From NCBI RefSeq assembly GCF_001650635.1, contig NZ_LWQU01000163.1, positions 1 to 64,000 of the forward strand: a stretch of DNA of 64,000 nt, in the 5' to 3' direction. This DNA is from Magnetospirillum moscoviense (GTDB taxonomy: Bacteria; Pseudomonadota; Alphaproteobacteria; Rhodospirillales; Magnetospirillaceae). Both the position numbers and the translations under genes were made by a program. Positions 7,528-17,389 of this stretch are shown in pieces. The notes below the pieces were generated by a model. That model did not search any database and was not told where the DNA came from. It saw only the letters and a program-made list of their open reading frames with translations. Numbering within the stretch: position 1 is the first letter of the stretch; each line of letters begins with the position of its first letter.

Positions 7528-8379
7528 TTAGCGCTTTGGCCAGGAATATAGGGCCAGGGCGGCCCAGATCACCGGGAAGGCGACGGCGTGGGCCATGGTG
7601 AAAGCTTCTCCCAGCACCAGCACCGCCATCAACATCTGCACCGTGGGATTGATGTAGAACAGCATCCCCAGGGTCGACAGGCGCAGGCGCCTGGCCCCGA
7701 CGGCGAACAGCACCAGCGGGATGGCGGTGATCGGACCGGCCAGGGCCAGAAGGCCGATGGTCCGGGCATCGGCCTGGGGCGCCTCGCCGCCGCCGATCCA
7801 GGCCAGATAGGCTAGCGCGGGCAGCACCATCCATCCGGTCTCGACCGCTAGGCCGGCCAGGGCCGGCACATTGATGGTTTTGCGCAGCAGCCCATAGAAC
7901 GCCATGCTGAAGGCCAGGACCAACGCCACCCAGGGAATGCCGGTCCCGTGCGCCACCAGCCAGCCGACGCCCAACGCGGCCAGCCCGACCGCCACCGACT
8001 GGCGCGCCGACAGGCGTTCGCCCAGGGCCAGGCGGGCCAGCAGGATCGACACCAGCGGATAGATGAAATAGCCCAGGCTGGCTTCCAAGGCCCGGCCGTT
8101 GGCCGAGGCCCAGATGAAGCCGCCCCAATTGGCACCGATGGCCAGGGCCGAGGCGGCCAGTCCCAGCGCGTGGCGCGGATTGCCAAGGATGGCCCTTATG
8201 TCGGCCAGGCGTCGCCACAAGACCAGCACCAGGACCGAGAACAAGGTGGTGCCGATGGCCCGGTGCGCCATGATCTCGGCGGCCGGCAGGCTGCCCAGCG
8301 CATGGAAATAGACGCCGAACACGCCCCAGCTGACGAATGCCAGCAAGACGGCCATGATGCCAAGGCGGGTCTGGTCCAT
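7528..8379 (-). CDS. RarD/EamA family permease
   Basis: The 283-residue inner-membrane protein has ten predicted hydrophobic helices in two EamA-like halves and the RarD N-terminal pattern (LLAFVSWGVFGVYFHAL). RarD proteins are drug/metabolite superfamily transporters; substrates are mostly unknown and the old chloramphenicol-sensitivity name is not informative. I chose the ATG at 8379; a TTG at 8400 would add seven residues. It is on the same strand as livF, whose stop is 63 bases upstream, with no obvious terminator between. Confidence 0.82.
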   Translation of the reverse strand: MDQTRLGIMAVLLAFVSWGVFGVYFHALGSLPAAEIMAHRAIGTTLFSVLVLVLWRRLADIRAILGNPRHALGLAASALAIGANWGGFIWASANGRALEASLGYFIYPLVSILLARLALGERLSARQSVAVGLAALGVGWLVAHGTGIPWVALVLAFSMAFYGLLRKTINVPALAGLAVETGWMVLPALAYLAWIGGGEAPQADARTIGLLALAGPITAIPLVLFAVGARRLRLSTLGMLFYINPTVQMLMAVLVLGEAFTMAHAVAFPVIWAALALYSWPKR

Positions 8380-8442
8380 GATCACGGATCTGCCGAACAA
8401 CCGAGCCGGCAGTGTAGGAGCCGGGACCAGCCCAAGGAAGCC

Positions 8443-9147
8443 CTAAAGTCCCAGATAGGCTTCCTTGATCCGTTCGTCAGCCAGCAGGGTCTTGCCGGAA
8501 TCGCTCATCACCACCGATCCGGTCTCCAGCACATAGCCGCGATCGGCGATGGCCAGGGCGGCATAGGCGTTCTGCTCGACCAGGAAGATGGTGGTGCCCG
8601 CTTCCTTCAAGGCGACCACGGCGTCGAAAATTTCCTGCACCAGCAATGGGGCCAGGCCCATGCTGGGCTCGTCCAGCAGCAACAGGCGCGGGTGGCTCAT
8701 CAGGGCGCGGGCGATGGCCAGCATCTGTTGCTGGCCGCCCGACAGCGTGCCGGCCGGCAGTTCCCGCTTCTTGAACAGGATCGGGAACATGTCGTACATG
8801 CGCTTCATGTCTGCTTCGACGTCGTCGCCTTTGCGGCGATAGGCACCCAGGCGCAGATTGTCTTCGACCGACATCGGGCCGAACACCTGGCGGCCTTCCG
8901 GCACCTGGGCGATGCCCAACGCCACGCGGGCGTCGGCCGGCATGCGGGTGATGTCCTTGCCGTCGAACTTGATGGTTCCGGCGGTCAGGGGCTGCACCCC
9001 CGAGATGCCGCGCAGCAAGGTGGTCTTGCCGGCCCCGTTGGCGCCGACCAAGGCGACCAGTTCGCCTTCGCGGACCTCGACATCGATGCCGCGCAGCGCC
9101 TGGATGCGGCCGTAATGACTGGTGATCCCGGAAATTTCGAGCAGCAT
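8443..9147 (-). CDS. livF: Branched-chain amino acid type ABC transporter ATPase LivF
   Basis: The 234-residue ATPase has Walker A GANGAGKTT, the LivF-type Q-loop region AQVPEGRQVF, signature LSGGQQQ, Walker B LLLLDEP and a switch His-equivalent in LVEQN, where the usual His is Gln as in many LivF proteins. It is the last gene of the operon and starts within the livG stop (TGATG, one-base overlap). With LivG it powers uptake of branched-chain amino acids or related amides and acids through LivHM. Confidence 0.92.
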   Translation of the reverse strand: MLLEISGITSHYGRIQALRGIDVEVREGELVALVGANGAGKTTLLRGISGVQPLTAGTIKFDGKDITRMPADARVALGIAQVPEGRQVFGPMSVEDNLRLGAYRRKGDDVEADMKRMYDMFPILFKKRELPAGTLSGGQQQMLAIARALMSHPRLLLLDEPSMGLAPLLVQEIFDAVVALKEAGTTIFLVEQNAYAALAIADRGYVLETGSVVMSDSGKTLLADERIKEAYLGL

Positions 9148-9908
9148 CACGCATGGGCTCCCAAATAGGCGGCGACGACATCCGGATTGGCCCGAACCTC
9201 GGCCGGCGTGCCCTCGGCCAGCTTGCGGCCGTAATCGATGGCCAGGATGGCGTCGGAAATGCCCATGACCATCTTCATGTCGTGTTCGACCAGCACCACG
9301 GTCACGCCGGTCTGGGCGACCTTCTTGATGACCTCGTCGATCTCGCGGCTTTCGGTGGCGTTCAGGCCGGCGGCCGGCTCGTCCAGCAGCAAAAGGCGGG
9401 GCTTGGCCGCCAGGGCCCGGGCGATTTCCAGCCGCTTCAAGGCGCCATAGGGCATCTGGGCGGCGTCGGCGGTCACGTACTTGGCCAGGCCGACGAACTC
9501 CATCAGCGATGCGCAATAGTCGCGGCACTCGCGGTCCTTGCGGATGACCGACGGCAGCCGCAGGAAGGACGGCAGGAAGCGGCGGTTCAGATGCAGATGG
9601 TGGCCGACCATGACGTTCTCGATGGCCGGCATGTTGAAGAAGATCTGCAGGTTCTGGAAGGTCCGGCTCATGCCCATGGCCGCCAGCTCGTAAGGCTTCT
9701 TGCCGGCGATGTCCTTATCGTCGAACAAGATCTTGCCGCAAGACGGCGTGTAGACGGCGGTGATCAGGTTGAACAAAGTGGTCTTGCCGGCGCCGTTCGG
9801 CCCGATGATCGAATGGATGGTACCGGGGTTGATGGTGAAGGACAGGTCCTCGATGGCGTGGATTCCGCCGAACTCCTTGGACAGACCTTCGACTTTCAGC
9901 AAGCTCAT
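9147..9908 (-). CDS. livG: Branched-chain amino acid type ABC transporter ATPase LivG
   Basis: The 253-residue second ATPase has Walker A GPNGAGKTT, the LivG-typical SRTFQN Q-loop, signature-like MPYGALKR in place of LSGGQ, Walker B LLLLDEP and switch His in LVEHD. The ATG at 9908 overlaps the livM stop by four bases, so the operon is tightly coupled. The divergent signature is usual for LivG. Confidence 0.92.
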   Translation of the reverse strand: MSLLKVEGLSKEFGGIHAIEDLSFTINPGTIHSIIGPNGAGKTTLFNLITAVYTPSCGKILFDDKDIAGKKPYELAAMGMSRTFQNLQIFFNMPAIENVMVGHHLHLNRRFLPSFLRLPSVIRKDRECRDYCASLMEFVGLAKYVTADAAQMPYGALKRLEIARALAAKPRLLLLDEPAAGLNATESREIDEVIKKVAQTGVTVVLVEHDMKMVMGISDAILAIDYGRKLAEGTPAEVRANPDVVAAYLGAHA

Positions 9909-10858
9909 CGTGCGGCCCCCCGCTTGCGGAATTGGCTGACCACGGCCGGCAGCAGACCCTTGGGCAGGAAGATCATCATGCCCATCATGATGCCGCCCAG
10001 GACCATGGCCTCGTAATCCTCGACGAAGGTCAGGACCTGCGGCAGCAGGGTCAGGATCACCGCGCCGATGACCGACCCGAAGGTCGAGGCCATGCCGCCC
10101 AGCACCACCATCACCACGAACTCGACCGAGCGGAAGAAGCTGCCGATATCGGGGGTGATGAAGCCGTCCTTGTGGGCGAACAACGAGCCCACCAGGCTGG
10201 CGAACACCGCCGAGACCACGAACACCATCACCTTGTAGGACGAGGTATCGACGCCGACCACCTCGGCGCCGACCTCGGAGCCGTGCACGGCGCGCAGCGC
10301 GCGGCCGACCGGGCTGTCGATCAGGTTCAAGGACAGCCACACCGTCAGCACCAGCAGGCCGGCCGCCGCCCAGTACCACATGCGGTCGCCCATCATGGTG
10401 AAGCCCATCAGGCTGAAGGGATCGACGCTCATGCCGTCGGGGCCGCCGGTGATCCGCGCCTCGGTCTTCAGCACGATGTGGATGATGATGCCGATGCCCA
10501 GCGTGGCCATGGCCAGGTAATGGCCCTTCAGCTTCAGGATCGGCCGGCCGACCAGATAGGCCAGCAGCCCGACCGCAGCGGCCGAGATCAGCATGGCCGG
10601 CAGGGGAGCGACCTTGTAGGTCGAGGTCAGGATCGCCGAGCCATAGGCGCCCAGCGCGAAGAAGCCGGCATGGCCCAGGCTGATCTGACCGGCATAGCCG
10701 ATCAGCAGGTTCAGCCCGACGCAGACCACCGCGTTGAACAAGGCCTTGACGGCGACGTCGTAGAAATAGGCGTTGGGGAAACCCAGCGGGGCGAGGGCGA
10801 GGATGGTCGCCAGCGCCGCCAGGCCGCCGATGCGCGCGGTTTTCCACATGATGATCAC
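9905..10858 (-). CDS. livM: Branched-chain amino acid type ABC permease LivM
   Basis: This 317-residue membrane permease has about nine hydrophobic helices. The conserved LIGYAGQISLGHAGFFALGAY block is at about residues 53-73, and the EAA-like loop lies around GRALRAVHGSEVGAEVVGVD. It forms the channel with LivH. The start is taken as the GTG at 10858, which overlaps the livH stop (GTGA); an ATG three codons later is the alternative. Confidence 0.91.
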   Translation of the reverse strand: MIIMWKTARIGGLAALATILALAPLGFPNAYFYDVAVKALFNAVVCVGLNLLIGYAGQISLGHAGFFALGAYGSAILTSTYKVAPLPAMLISAAAVGLLAYLVGRPILKLKGHYLAMATLGIGIIIHIVLKTEARITGGPDGMSVDPFSLMGFTMMGDRMWYWAAAGLLVLTVWLSLNLIDSPVGRALRAVHGSEVGAEVVGVDTSSYKVMVFVVSAVFASLVGSLFAHKDGFITPDIGSFFRSVEFVVMVVLGGMASTFGSVIGAVILTLLPQVLTFVEDYEAMVLGGIMMGMMIFLPKGLLPAVVSQFRKRGAAR

Positions 10859-11730
10859 ACCCGGTCAGTGCCCTTCTTGCCGAACAGGCCGTTCGGCAGG
10901 AAGAACAGGACGAACAGAATGATGACGAAGGCTACCGCGTCCTTGTAGGCGGACGACAGGTAACCCGAGGCCAAGGCCTCGGCGATGCCGACGACCAGGC
11001 CGCCGACGATGGCGCCCAGGCCGTTGCCCAGCCCGCCCAGCACGGCGGCCGAGAAGCCCTTCAGGCCCAGCATGATGCCGGCTTCGTAATTGGTGAAGGT
11101 GATCGGCGTCACCACGATGCCGCCGACCGCGCCCAGCAGGGCCGACAGCGCGAAGCTGACCATCAGCACCTTCTTGACGCCGATGCCCATCAGTTGGGCG
11201 GCCAGGCGGTTGAACGAGGTGGCCAGCATCGCCTTGCCGAACAGGGTGCGGTTGAAGAACCACCACAGCGCCACGATCACCAGGACCGAGATGCCGACCA
11301 CCCAGATGCTTTGCGGCATCAAGGTCGCGCCGGCGACGTTGATCGGGGTCTCGCCCGAGAAGGCCGGCAGCGAGTGGAATTCCTTGTCCCACACCACCTG
11401 GGCCAGGCCGCGCAGGAAGATCGAGGCGCCGATGGTGATGATGATGATGGTCACCACGTCGGAATTGCGCGCCGGCTCGATGGCGAATTTTTCCAGGGCC
11501 ACGCCGACCATCATGGTCACCACCACAGCCAGCGCGATGGCCAGCGGCAGCGGCAGACCGGCCGCGACCATCATCGAGGTCGCCATGCCGCCGATCATGA
11601 TGAACTCGCCCTGGGCGAAATTGATCACGTGGCTGGCGTTGTAGATGATGGCGAAGCCCAGTCCGGCCAGGGCGTAGATGGCGCCCGACGTCAGACCCGC
11701 GAACAGGTATTGCAGCAATTCGGCAAACAT
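10855..11730 (-). CDS. livH: Branched-chain amino acid type ABC permease LivH
   Basis: The 291-residue permease has eight or so hydrophobic helices, the LivH N-terminal GLTSGAIYALAGLGFAIIY pattern (about 11-29), INFAQGEF (37-44) and the late AVLGGLGN block. It lies 65 bases downstream of the substrate-binding protein gene and is the first membrane component of the operon. Confidence 0.92.
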   Translation of the reverse strand: MFAELLQYLFAGLTSGAIYALAGLGFAIIYNASHVINFAQGEFIMIGGMATSMMVAAGLPLPLAIALAVVVTMMVGVALEKFAIEPARNSDVVTIIIITIGASIFLRGLAQVVWDKEFHSLPAFSGETPINVAGATLMPQSIWVVGISVLVIVALWWFFNRTLFGKAMLATSFNRLAAQLMGIGVKKVLMVSFALSALLGAVGGIVVTPITFTNYEAGIMLGLKGFSAAVLGGLGNGLGAIVGGLVVGIAEALASGYLSSAYKDAVAFVIILFVLFFLPNGLFGKKGTDRV

Positions 11731-11795
11731 GGAGCCCCCAGGGGTTGGCGGTGGCGGGGAGCCGCGATCGGCCCCCCGCTCTTAACCAGGTCTGG

Positions 11796-12950
11796 TCAGT
11801 CGGCCAGGACCCAATCGCCCTTCTTGACTTCGACCATGCGGAAGGCCGACAGCGACAGGCCCATATGGTCTTCCGGCGACATCGACACCAGGCCGCCGGT
11901 GCCGACATAGCCCGAGGTCTTCTCGATCTCGGCGCGGACCTTTTCCTTGTCGGTCGAGCCGGCGCGCAGGATCGCGGCCAGGGCGATCTGCAGGCCGTCA
12001 TAGGCATGGCCGGCGAAGGTCGAGACGTCGGACTTGAAGGCCGCCTCGTATTCCTTCTTGAAGGCGGTCACGACCGGCTTCTGCGGGTCGGTGGCGCCCA
12101 GCTGTTCGGCCACCACCAGACCGGCGGCCGGCAGGCGGATACCCTCGGCGGCCTCGCCCGCCAGCTTGATGAAGTCCTTCGAGGCGACACCGTGCGACTG
12201 GTACAGCGGAACGCTCATGCCCAGCTGCTTGAAGTTCTTGGTGACGATCGCGGGACCCTGGCCGAAGCCGAAATTGAACACGGCCTGAACGCCGGCGGTG
12301 TTCTTGATCTTGGTCAGCTGGGCGGTGACGTCGGGATCCTTGGGCGAATAGACCTCGTCGGCGACGATCTGGATGCCGTAGATCGGCGCGACCTTCAGCG
12401 ACTGGTCATGGCCCGACTTGCCGAAGCCGGCATCTTCCGAGATCATCGCGACCTTGGAAATGCCCTTCTTCTTCATGTCCAGGAACACCTTCTCGGCCGC
12501 CATGCGGTCGGTGTGCGGGGTCTTGAACACCCACTTCTTGACCGGGTCGATAATGTCGATGCCGCCGGCCAGCGAGATGAACGGCACACCGGCCGGTTCG
12601 ACCACCTTGATGGCCGCCATCGAGGTGCCGGTGGTGGTGCCGCCGATGATGATATCGACATTGTCGTTCTGGATCAGGCGCTTGGCGAAGGTCACCGCCT
12701 TGTCGGGGGCGCCGGCATCGTCATAGTGGATCAACTCCACCTTCTTGCCCCGGACGCCGCCATCCTTGTTCAGGCGGTCGACGTACATTTCCAGGGTCTT
12801 CTTTTCCGGTTCACCCAGGAACGAGGCCGGGCCGGTCACCGAAAGGAACGCGCCGATCTTGATGGTGTCGGCCGCCTGGGCAGTGCCGGCGAAGGTGCCG
12901 GCCGCAAAGACGGCACACGCCGCCACACCCCACTTGACGAGGCTACGCAT
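11796..12950 (-). CDS. Periplasmic binding protein of a branched-chain amino acid type ABC transporter
   Basis: The 384-residue type-1 binding protein has a signal peptide ending around residue 26 (GTAQA/ADTI). The Leu/Ile/Val-binding fold begins with KIGAFLSVTGPASFLGEPEK. It is the promoter-proximal gene of the operon with livHMGF. Exact ligand is uncertain, since LivK-like proteins in this group also bind amides, urea-like compounds or aromatic acids. A six-base inverted repeat (CGCGGC/GCCGCG, 12977-12996) lies in its 5' leader and might be an operator. Confidence 0.88.
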   Translation of the reverse strand: MRSLVKWGVAACAVFAAGTFAGTAQAADTIKIGAFLSVTGPASFLGEPEKKTLEMYVDRLNKDGGVRGKKVELIHYDDAGAPDKAVTFAKRLIQNDNVDIIIGGTTTGTSMAAIKVVEPAGVPFISLAGGIDIIDPVKKWVFKTPHTDRMAAEKVFLDMKKKGISKVAMISEDAGFGKSGHDQSLKVAPIYGIQIVADEVYSPKDPDVTAQLTKIKNTAGVQAVFNFGFGQGPAIVTKNFKQLGMSVPLYQSHGVASKDFIKLAGEAAEGIRLPAAGLVVAEQLGATDPQKPVVTAFKKEYEAAFKSDVSTFAGHAYDGLQIALAAILRAGSTDKEKVRAEIEKTSGYVGTGGLVSMSPEDHMGLSLSAFRMVEVKKGDWVLAD

Positions 12951-12976
12951 TGGATTTCCTCCCTCATACTTATGTC

Positions 12977-12996
12977 CGCGGCTTATATCCGCCGCG
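12977..12996. promoter_or_regulatory. Short inverted repeat in the liv/purQ divergent promoter region
   Basis: CGCGGC and GCCGCG are separated by eight AT-rich bases, 27 bases upstream of the binding-protein start. It could be an operator or simply a leader hairpin. The rest of the 234-base divergent region (12951-13184) contains no gene I can support. Confidence 0.3.
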
Positions 12997-13184
12997 TGAC
13001 AAGATTAACGCTATTGTGCCCCAGGGCAACGACTTCTGCCAACCTTTTTTTGGTAATCCGGTACCGAATTGCCGTGCGGTCGCGGGGCGGGCTTTTTTCG
13101 CGCTCTCCCGTTCGTGCTGGAAACCAATGGGTTTCCGTATTAAGAAGACGCTCTCCCTTTCGAACCAACCCAGGGACGCCCTTC

Positions 13185-13874
13185 GTGAAAGCCGCCGTCA
13201 TCGTCTTCCCCGGTTCCAACTGCGACCGCGACGTCGCCGTGGCGCTGGAGGCCAGCATGCGCGCCAAGCCGCTCATGGTCTGGCATCGCGACACCGAACT
13301 GCCCAAGGTCGACCTGGTGGTCGTTCCCGGCGGATTTTCCTATGGCGATTACCTGCGCTGCGGCGCCATGGCGGCACACTCGCCGATCATGCGGGAAGTC
13401 AAGGCCCGGGCCGATGCCGGGATGCGGGTGCTGGGCATCTGCAACGGCTTCCAGATCCTGACCGAATCGGGTTTGCTGCCCGGCGTCTTGATGCGCAACA
13501 AGGACCTGAAGTTCATCTGCAAGGATGTCCATCTGCGGGTCGAGAACGACCGCACCGACTTCTGCCGCTATTACCGCTCGGGCGACGTGGTGCGCTTCCC
13601 GATCGCCCACGCCGAGGGCAATTGGTTCGTCGAGCCCAAGGCCTATCGCGAGATGGAGGATAACGGCCAGATCGCCTTCCGTTACGCCACCCTCGAAGGC
13701 AAGGTCGATCCCGAATCCAATCCCAACGGATCGTTGGGCAATGTCGCCGGCATCTATAACGAGAAGTTCAACGTGCTGGGCCTGATGCCGCACCCCGAGC
13801 GCCTGGCCGAGGACCTGCTGGGCGGTTCCGACGGCCGCTTGATGTTCGATTCGCTGGTGGAGGCCTTGTCGTGA
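13185..13874 (+). CDS. purQ: Phosphoribosylformylglycinamidine synthase, glutaminase subunit
   Basis: This 229-residue class I glutamine amidotransferase supplies ammonia for step four of purine synthesis. The nucleophile is Cys86 in LGICNGFQ, and the catalytic His203/Glu205 are in MPHPERL. The start is a GTG at 13185 with an AGGGA ribosome site; the frame is open far upstream but that part has no PurQ similarity. The stop overlaps the purL start as GTGA. PurS, the small third subunit usually encoded just before purQ in alphaproteobacteria, is not present in the 234 bases upstream. Confidence 0.93.
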   Translation: MKAAVIVFPGSNCDRDVAVALEASMRAKPLMVWHRDTELPKVDLVVVPGGFSYGDYLRCGAMAAHSPIMREVKARADAGMRVLGICNGFQILTESGLLPGVLMRNKDLKFICKDVHLRVENDRTDFCRYYRSGDVVRFPIAHAEGNWFVEPKAYREMEDNGQIAFRYATLEGKVDPESNPNGSLGNVAGIYNEKFNVLGLMPHPERLAEDLLGGSDGRLMFDSLVEALS

Positions 13875-16069
13875 GCCAGATTACTCCGGATATCCTTGCC
13901 AGCCACGGCATCAAGCCCGACGAATACACCCGCATCCTCGAGATCATGGGGCGCGAACCCAACCTGACCGAGCTGGGCATCTTCTCGGTGATGTGGTCGG
14001 AACATTGTTCCTATAAGTCCTCGAAGAAGTGGCTGAAGACCCTGCCGACCAAGGCCGACTGGGTGATCTGCGGCCCGGGCGAGAATGCCGGCATCATCGA
14101 TATCGGCGACGGCGACGCCATCGTCTTCAAGATGGAAAGCCACAACCACCCCAGCTTCATCGAGCCCTATCAGGGTGCGGCGACCGGCGTGGGCGGCATC
14201 TTGCGCGACGTCTTCACCATGGGCGCTCGCCCCATCGCCAACATGAACGCGCTGCGCTTCGGCGATCCCAGCCATCCCAAGACCCGGCACCTGGTGGCCG
14301 GTGTGGTGGCCGGCATCGGCGGCTACGGCAATTGCGTCGGCGTGCCCACCGTCGGCGGCGAGACCAATTTCCACAAGTCGTACAACGGCAACATCCTGGT
14401 CAACGCCATGACCGTCGGTCTGGCGCGCGCCGACAACATCTTCTATTCGGCCGCCGCCGGCATCGGCAATCCGGTGGTCTATTTCGGCTCGAAGACCGGC
14501 CGCGACGGCATCCATGGCGCCACCATGGCCAGCGCGGAATTCGACGAGAACTCGGAAGAGAAGCGCCCCACCGTCCAGGTCGGCGACCCCTTCACCGAGA
14601 AGCTGCTGATCGAGGCCTGCCTGGAACTGATGGCCACCGATTCCATCGTCGCCATCCAGGACATGGGTGCGGCCGGCCTGACCTCGTCGTCGTTCGAGAT
14701 GGCGTCGAAAGGCGGTCTGGGCATCGAGATGGACCTGGATTCGGTGCCGATGCGCGAAGAGGGCATGAGCGCCTACGAGATCATGCTGTCGGAATCGCAA
14801 GAACGCATGCTGATGATCCTGAAGCCGGGCAAGGAAGACGTGGCCCGCGCGATCATGGACAAGTGGGAGCTGGATTTCGCGGTGATCGGCGTGTTGACCG
14901 GCACCGGCCGCATGGTGCTGAAGCGCCATGGCGAGGTGGTGGCCGACCTGCCCATCGACCCGCTGGCCCAGGCCAGCCCGGAATATGACCGCCCGTGGGT
15001 TCAGCCCGCCAAGTTGCCGGTGGTCAAGCTGGAAGACGTGCCGGCGGTGGCGCCGATCGAGGCGTTGAAGACCCTGCTGGGCTGCCCCGATCTGGCCTCG
15101 AAGCGCTGGATCTATCAGCAATACGACCACATGGTGATGGGCGACACCGTCCAGCGCCCGGGCGGCGACGCTGCCGTGGTTCGCATCCACGGGTCCGACA
15201 AGGCGGTGGCCATCACCACCGATTGCACCCCGCGTTATTGCCTGGCCGACCCGCACGAGGGCGGCCGCCAGGCGGTGGCGGAAGCCTATCGCAACATCTC
15301 GGCCACCGGTGCTTTGCCGATGGCGGTGACCGACAATCTGAATTTCGGCAATCCGGAAAAGCCCGAGATCATGGGCCAGATCGTCGAGGCCATCAAAGGC
15401 ATGGGCGAGGCCTGCCGCGATCTGGACTTCCCCGTGGTGTCGGGCAACGTCTCGCTTTACAACGAGACCCAGGGCGCCGCCATCCAGCCGACCCCGGCCA
15501 TCGGCGCCGTCGGTCTGTTGAAGGATGTGTCCAAGCACACCACCATCGCCTTCAAGGGTGCCGGCAATTCCATCGTTCTGTTCGGCGAGACCAAGGGCTG
15601 GATGGGCGCTTCGCTGTACCTGCGCGAGGTGTGCGGCAGGGAAGAAGGCGCTCCGCCGCCGGTGGCCCTGCACCGCGAACGGCGCAAGGGCGAACTGGTG
15701 CGCGACCTGATCGACCAGGGTCTGGTCAAGGCCTGCCACGACGTCTCGGACGGCGGCCTGCTGGTGGCGGTGACCGAGATGGCGCTGGCGTCGGGCATCG
15801 GCGCCAGCCTGGAGGCTCCGTCGGCCATCGCCCTGCACGGCTGGTGCTTCGGCGAGGATCAGGGCCGCTATGTGCTGGAAGTGGGCGCGGACGATTTGGC
15901 CTCGGTGCTGGAAGCGGCGCAAGGACGGGATGTCGGCGCCCGAATCATCGGCACCACCGGCGGCCATTCCATTGACGTGGCCGGCCAGTCGGCCACTGTC
16001 GAGGATTTGAAGGCCATCCACGAAGCCTGGATGCCGGCCTATATGGGCGCCGAGATGTCGGGGCACTGA
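13871..16069 (+). CDS. purL: Phosphoribosylformylglycinamidine synthase, synthase subunit
   Basis: This is the 732-residue small-type PurL, which uses ATP and PurQ-derived ammonia to make FGAM. The N-terminal MWSEHCSYK motif (about 41-49), the KMESHNHPS motif (about 88-96) and two AIRS-like halves are all visible. Length is standard for the PurSQL-type enzyme, so a PurS is still expected somewhere in the genome. The GTG start is coupled to purQ. A terminator follows directly. Confidence 0.95.
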   Translation: MSQITPDILASHGIKPDEYTRILEIMGREPNLTELGIFSVMWSEHCSYKSSKKWLKTLPTKADWVICGPGENAGIIDIGDGDAIVFKMESHNHPSFIEPYQGAATGVGGILRDVFTMGARPIANMNALRFGDPSHPKTRHLVAGVVAGIGGYGNCVGVPTVGGETNFHKSYNGNILVNAMTVGLARADNIFYSAAAGIGNPVVYFGSKTGRDGIHGATMASAEFDENSEEKRPTVQVGDPFTEKLLIEACLELMATDSIVAIQDMGAAGLTSSSFEMASKGGLGIEMDLDSVPMREEGMSAYEIMLSESQERMLMILKPGKEDVARAIMDKWELDFAVIGVLTGTGRMVLKRHGEVVADLPIDPLAQASPEYDRPWVQPAKLPVVKLEDVPAVAPIEALKTLLGCPDLASKRWIYQQYDHMVMGDTVQRPGGDAAVVRIHGSDKAVAITTDCTPRYCLADPHEGGRQAVAEAYRNISATGALPMAVTDNLNFGNPEKPEIMGQIVEAIKGMGEACRDLDFPVVSGNVSLYNETQGAAIQPTPAIGAVGLLKDVSKHTTIAFKGAGNSIVLFGETKGWMGASLYLREVCGREEGAPPPVALHRERRKGELVRDLIDQGLVKACHDVSDGGLLVAVTEMALASGIGASLEAPSAIALHGWCFGEDQGRYVLEVGADDLASVLEAAQGRDVGARIIGTTGGHSIDVAGQSATVEDLKAIHEAWMPAYMGAEMSGH

Positions 16070-16086
16070 TCACCCGATGATGAAAC

Positions 16087-16121
16087 AAGGCCCGGCTTCC
16101 CGATGGAGGCCGGGCCTTTTT
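16087..16121 (+). terminator. Terminator after purL
   Basis: AAGGCCCGGC pairs with GCCGGGCCTT around a 12-base loop and runs into five T residues. It abuts the stop of the convergent DUF218 gene and can serve both. Confidence 0.85.
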
Positions 16122-16624
16122 CATGTGCCGGCGATCTCCAGCCGATAGATGGTTTTCAGGAAGGCGAACACTTCGCGTCCATGGGCCAGCCACCATTCGG
16201 CGCCGAGACGGTCGGGCCGGGCCGGGAAGCCGGCCACCGTCAGGCCGCTGCGGCGAAAGATGTAACGGGCGCGCGGCAGGTGGAAGGAATCGGTCACCAC
16301 CAGCACCCGACCCCAGCCTTGCGCCGCGATGATCGGAGCCGACAGCCGGGCATTGTCGATGGTATTGTGCGAGCGATCCTCGACATGGACGCGGGTGGGG
16401 GCGATACCGGCGGCCAGCGCCAGGTCGCGCATGACATGGGCCTCGGGGACCGGATGGCTGACCGGGCCGCCGCTCATCAGCAAATGCCCGACCAGATCGG
16501 CGCGCGCCAGGGCGACGGCATGGGCGACGCGCCGCGCCAGGGCCGGCGACGGGCGGCCGTCGGGCAACACCTTGGCGCCCAGCACGATGGCGACGTCGAA
16601 CTCGACAGCGATGGGCGCGTTCAT
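16121..16624 (-). CDS. YdcF/DUF218 family protein
   Basis: The 167-residue protein has the DUF218 pattern: AIVLGAKVLPDGRPSPALARRV (about residues 11-32), LLMSGGP, a VEDRSHNTIDNARL block and LVVTDSFHLPRARYIF. Escherichia coli YdcF binds S-adenosylmethionine, and related proteins act in envelope processes. No signal peptide or membrane helix is seen. Divergent from the methyltransferase gene, with 22 bases between starts. Confidence 0.8.
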   Translation of the reverse strand: MNAPIAVEFDVAIVLGAKVLPDGRPSPALARRVAHAVALARADLVGHLLMSGGPVSHPVPEAHVMRDLALAAGIAPTRVHVEDRSHNTIDNARLSAPIIAAQGWGRVLVVTDSFHLPRARYIFRRSGLTVAGFPARPDRLGAEWWLAHGREVFAFLKTIYRLEIAGT

Positions 16625-16646
16625 ATAAGCATGATGCGATAAATCG

Positions 16647-17342
16647 ATGGAGGATGCGATGCAGCGGCGGCGCAATGTGGATGTGATGGTGGAGGCGCTG
16701 AAGCCCGAAGGCAAGCGTATCCTGGATGTCGGCTGTGGCGACGGCAATGTGGTGCGGCTGTTGACCAAGAAGGGCGCCCAGGTCGTGGGCGTCGAATGCT
16801 CGCCCCGCCAGTTGGCCAAGGCCCGCGCCATCCCGAAGGTTGGCGACGAGGAGATCGTCGAGGGCGTCGGCCAAGCCCTGCCGGTCAGCGACGCCAGCTT
16901 CGACGCCGTGGTGTTCTTCCACTCGCTGCACCACGTTCCGGCCGAATTCATGGGCCAGGCCCTGCGGGAAGCCGCCCGCGTGCTGAAGGCTGGCGGCCTG
17001 CTGTATGTGTCGGAACCGATCGCCGAGGGCCTGTTCTTCGAAACCTGCAAGCCGGTCGATGATGAAACCCAGGTGCGCGCCCTGGCCCAGGCCGCCCTGG
17101 CGGACGTGCCGGGCATGGAGCCGGTCGACGACATCGTCTTCCTGCATACCGTGTCGATGGCTGATTACGCCGCCTTCCGCGAGCGCATCGTCTCGGCCAA
17201 TGCCGAGCGCGAGGCCATTTTCGACCGCCTGGACGGGGAAATGCGGGCGCTGTTCGCCAAGAACGCCCGCCCGGCCGAGGGCGGCGGATACGAGTTCGAC
17301 CAGCCGATCCGCGCCAGGATTCTGCGCCGTTTACATTCGTAA
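16647..17342 (+). CDS. Class I SAM-dependent methyltransferase
   Basis: The 231-residue protein has motif I ILDVGCGDGNV (about 25-35), an acidic loop in VGVECS and the LKAGGLLYVSEP post-core segment, all typical of type-11 methyltransferases. Its substrate is unknown. Starts at 16647 or four codons later (MQRRRN) are both possible. The DsrC-like gene follows 47 bases downstream on the same strand with its own strong ribosome site. Confidence 0.85.
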   Translation: MEDAMQRRRNVDVMVEALKPEGKRILDVGCGDGNVVRLLTKKGAQVVGVECSPRQLAKARAIPKVGDEEIVEGVGQALPVSDASFDAVVFFHSLHHVPAEFMGQALREAARVLKAGGLLYVSEPIAEGLFFETCKPVDDETQVRALAQAALADVPGMEPVDDIVFLHTVSMADYAAFRERIVSANAEREAIFDRLDGEMRALFAKNARPAEGGGYEFDQPIRARILRRLHS

Positions 17343-17389
17343 AAATTAATATTACAAATTTCGCAAACACGCCATCAGGGAGGAGAACG

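Noticed and set aside
11745-13184. Long open frame upstream of and in frame with purQ
   Set aside because: It runs antisense through the binding-protein gene; PurQ similarity starts at the GTG at 13185.
13754-16066. A 770-codon antisense frame across purL
   Set aside because: Same antisense effect of GC-rich codon bias; purL is clear on the plus strand.
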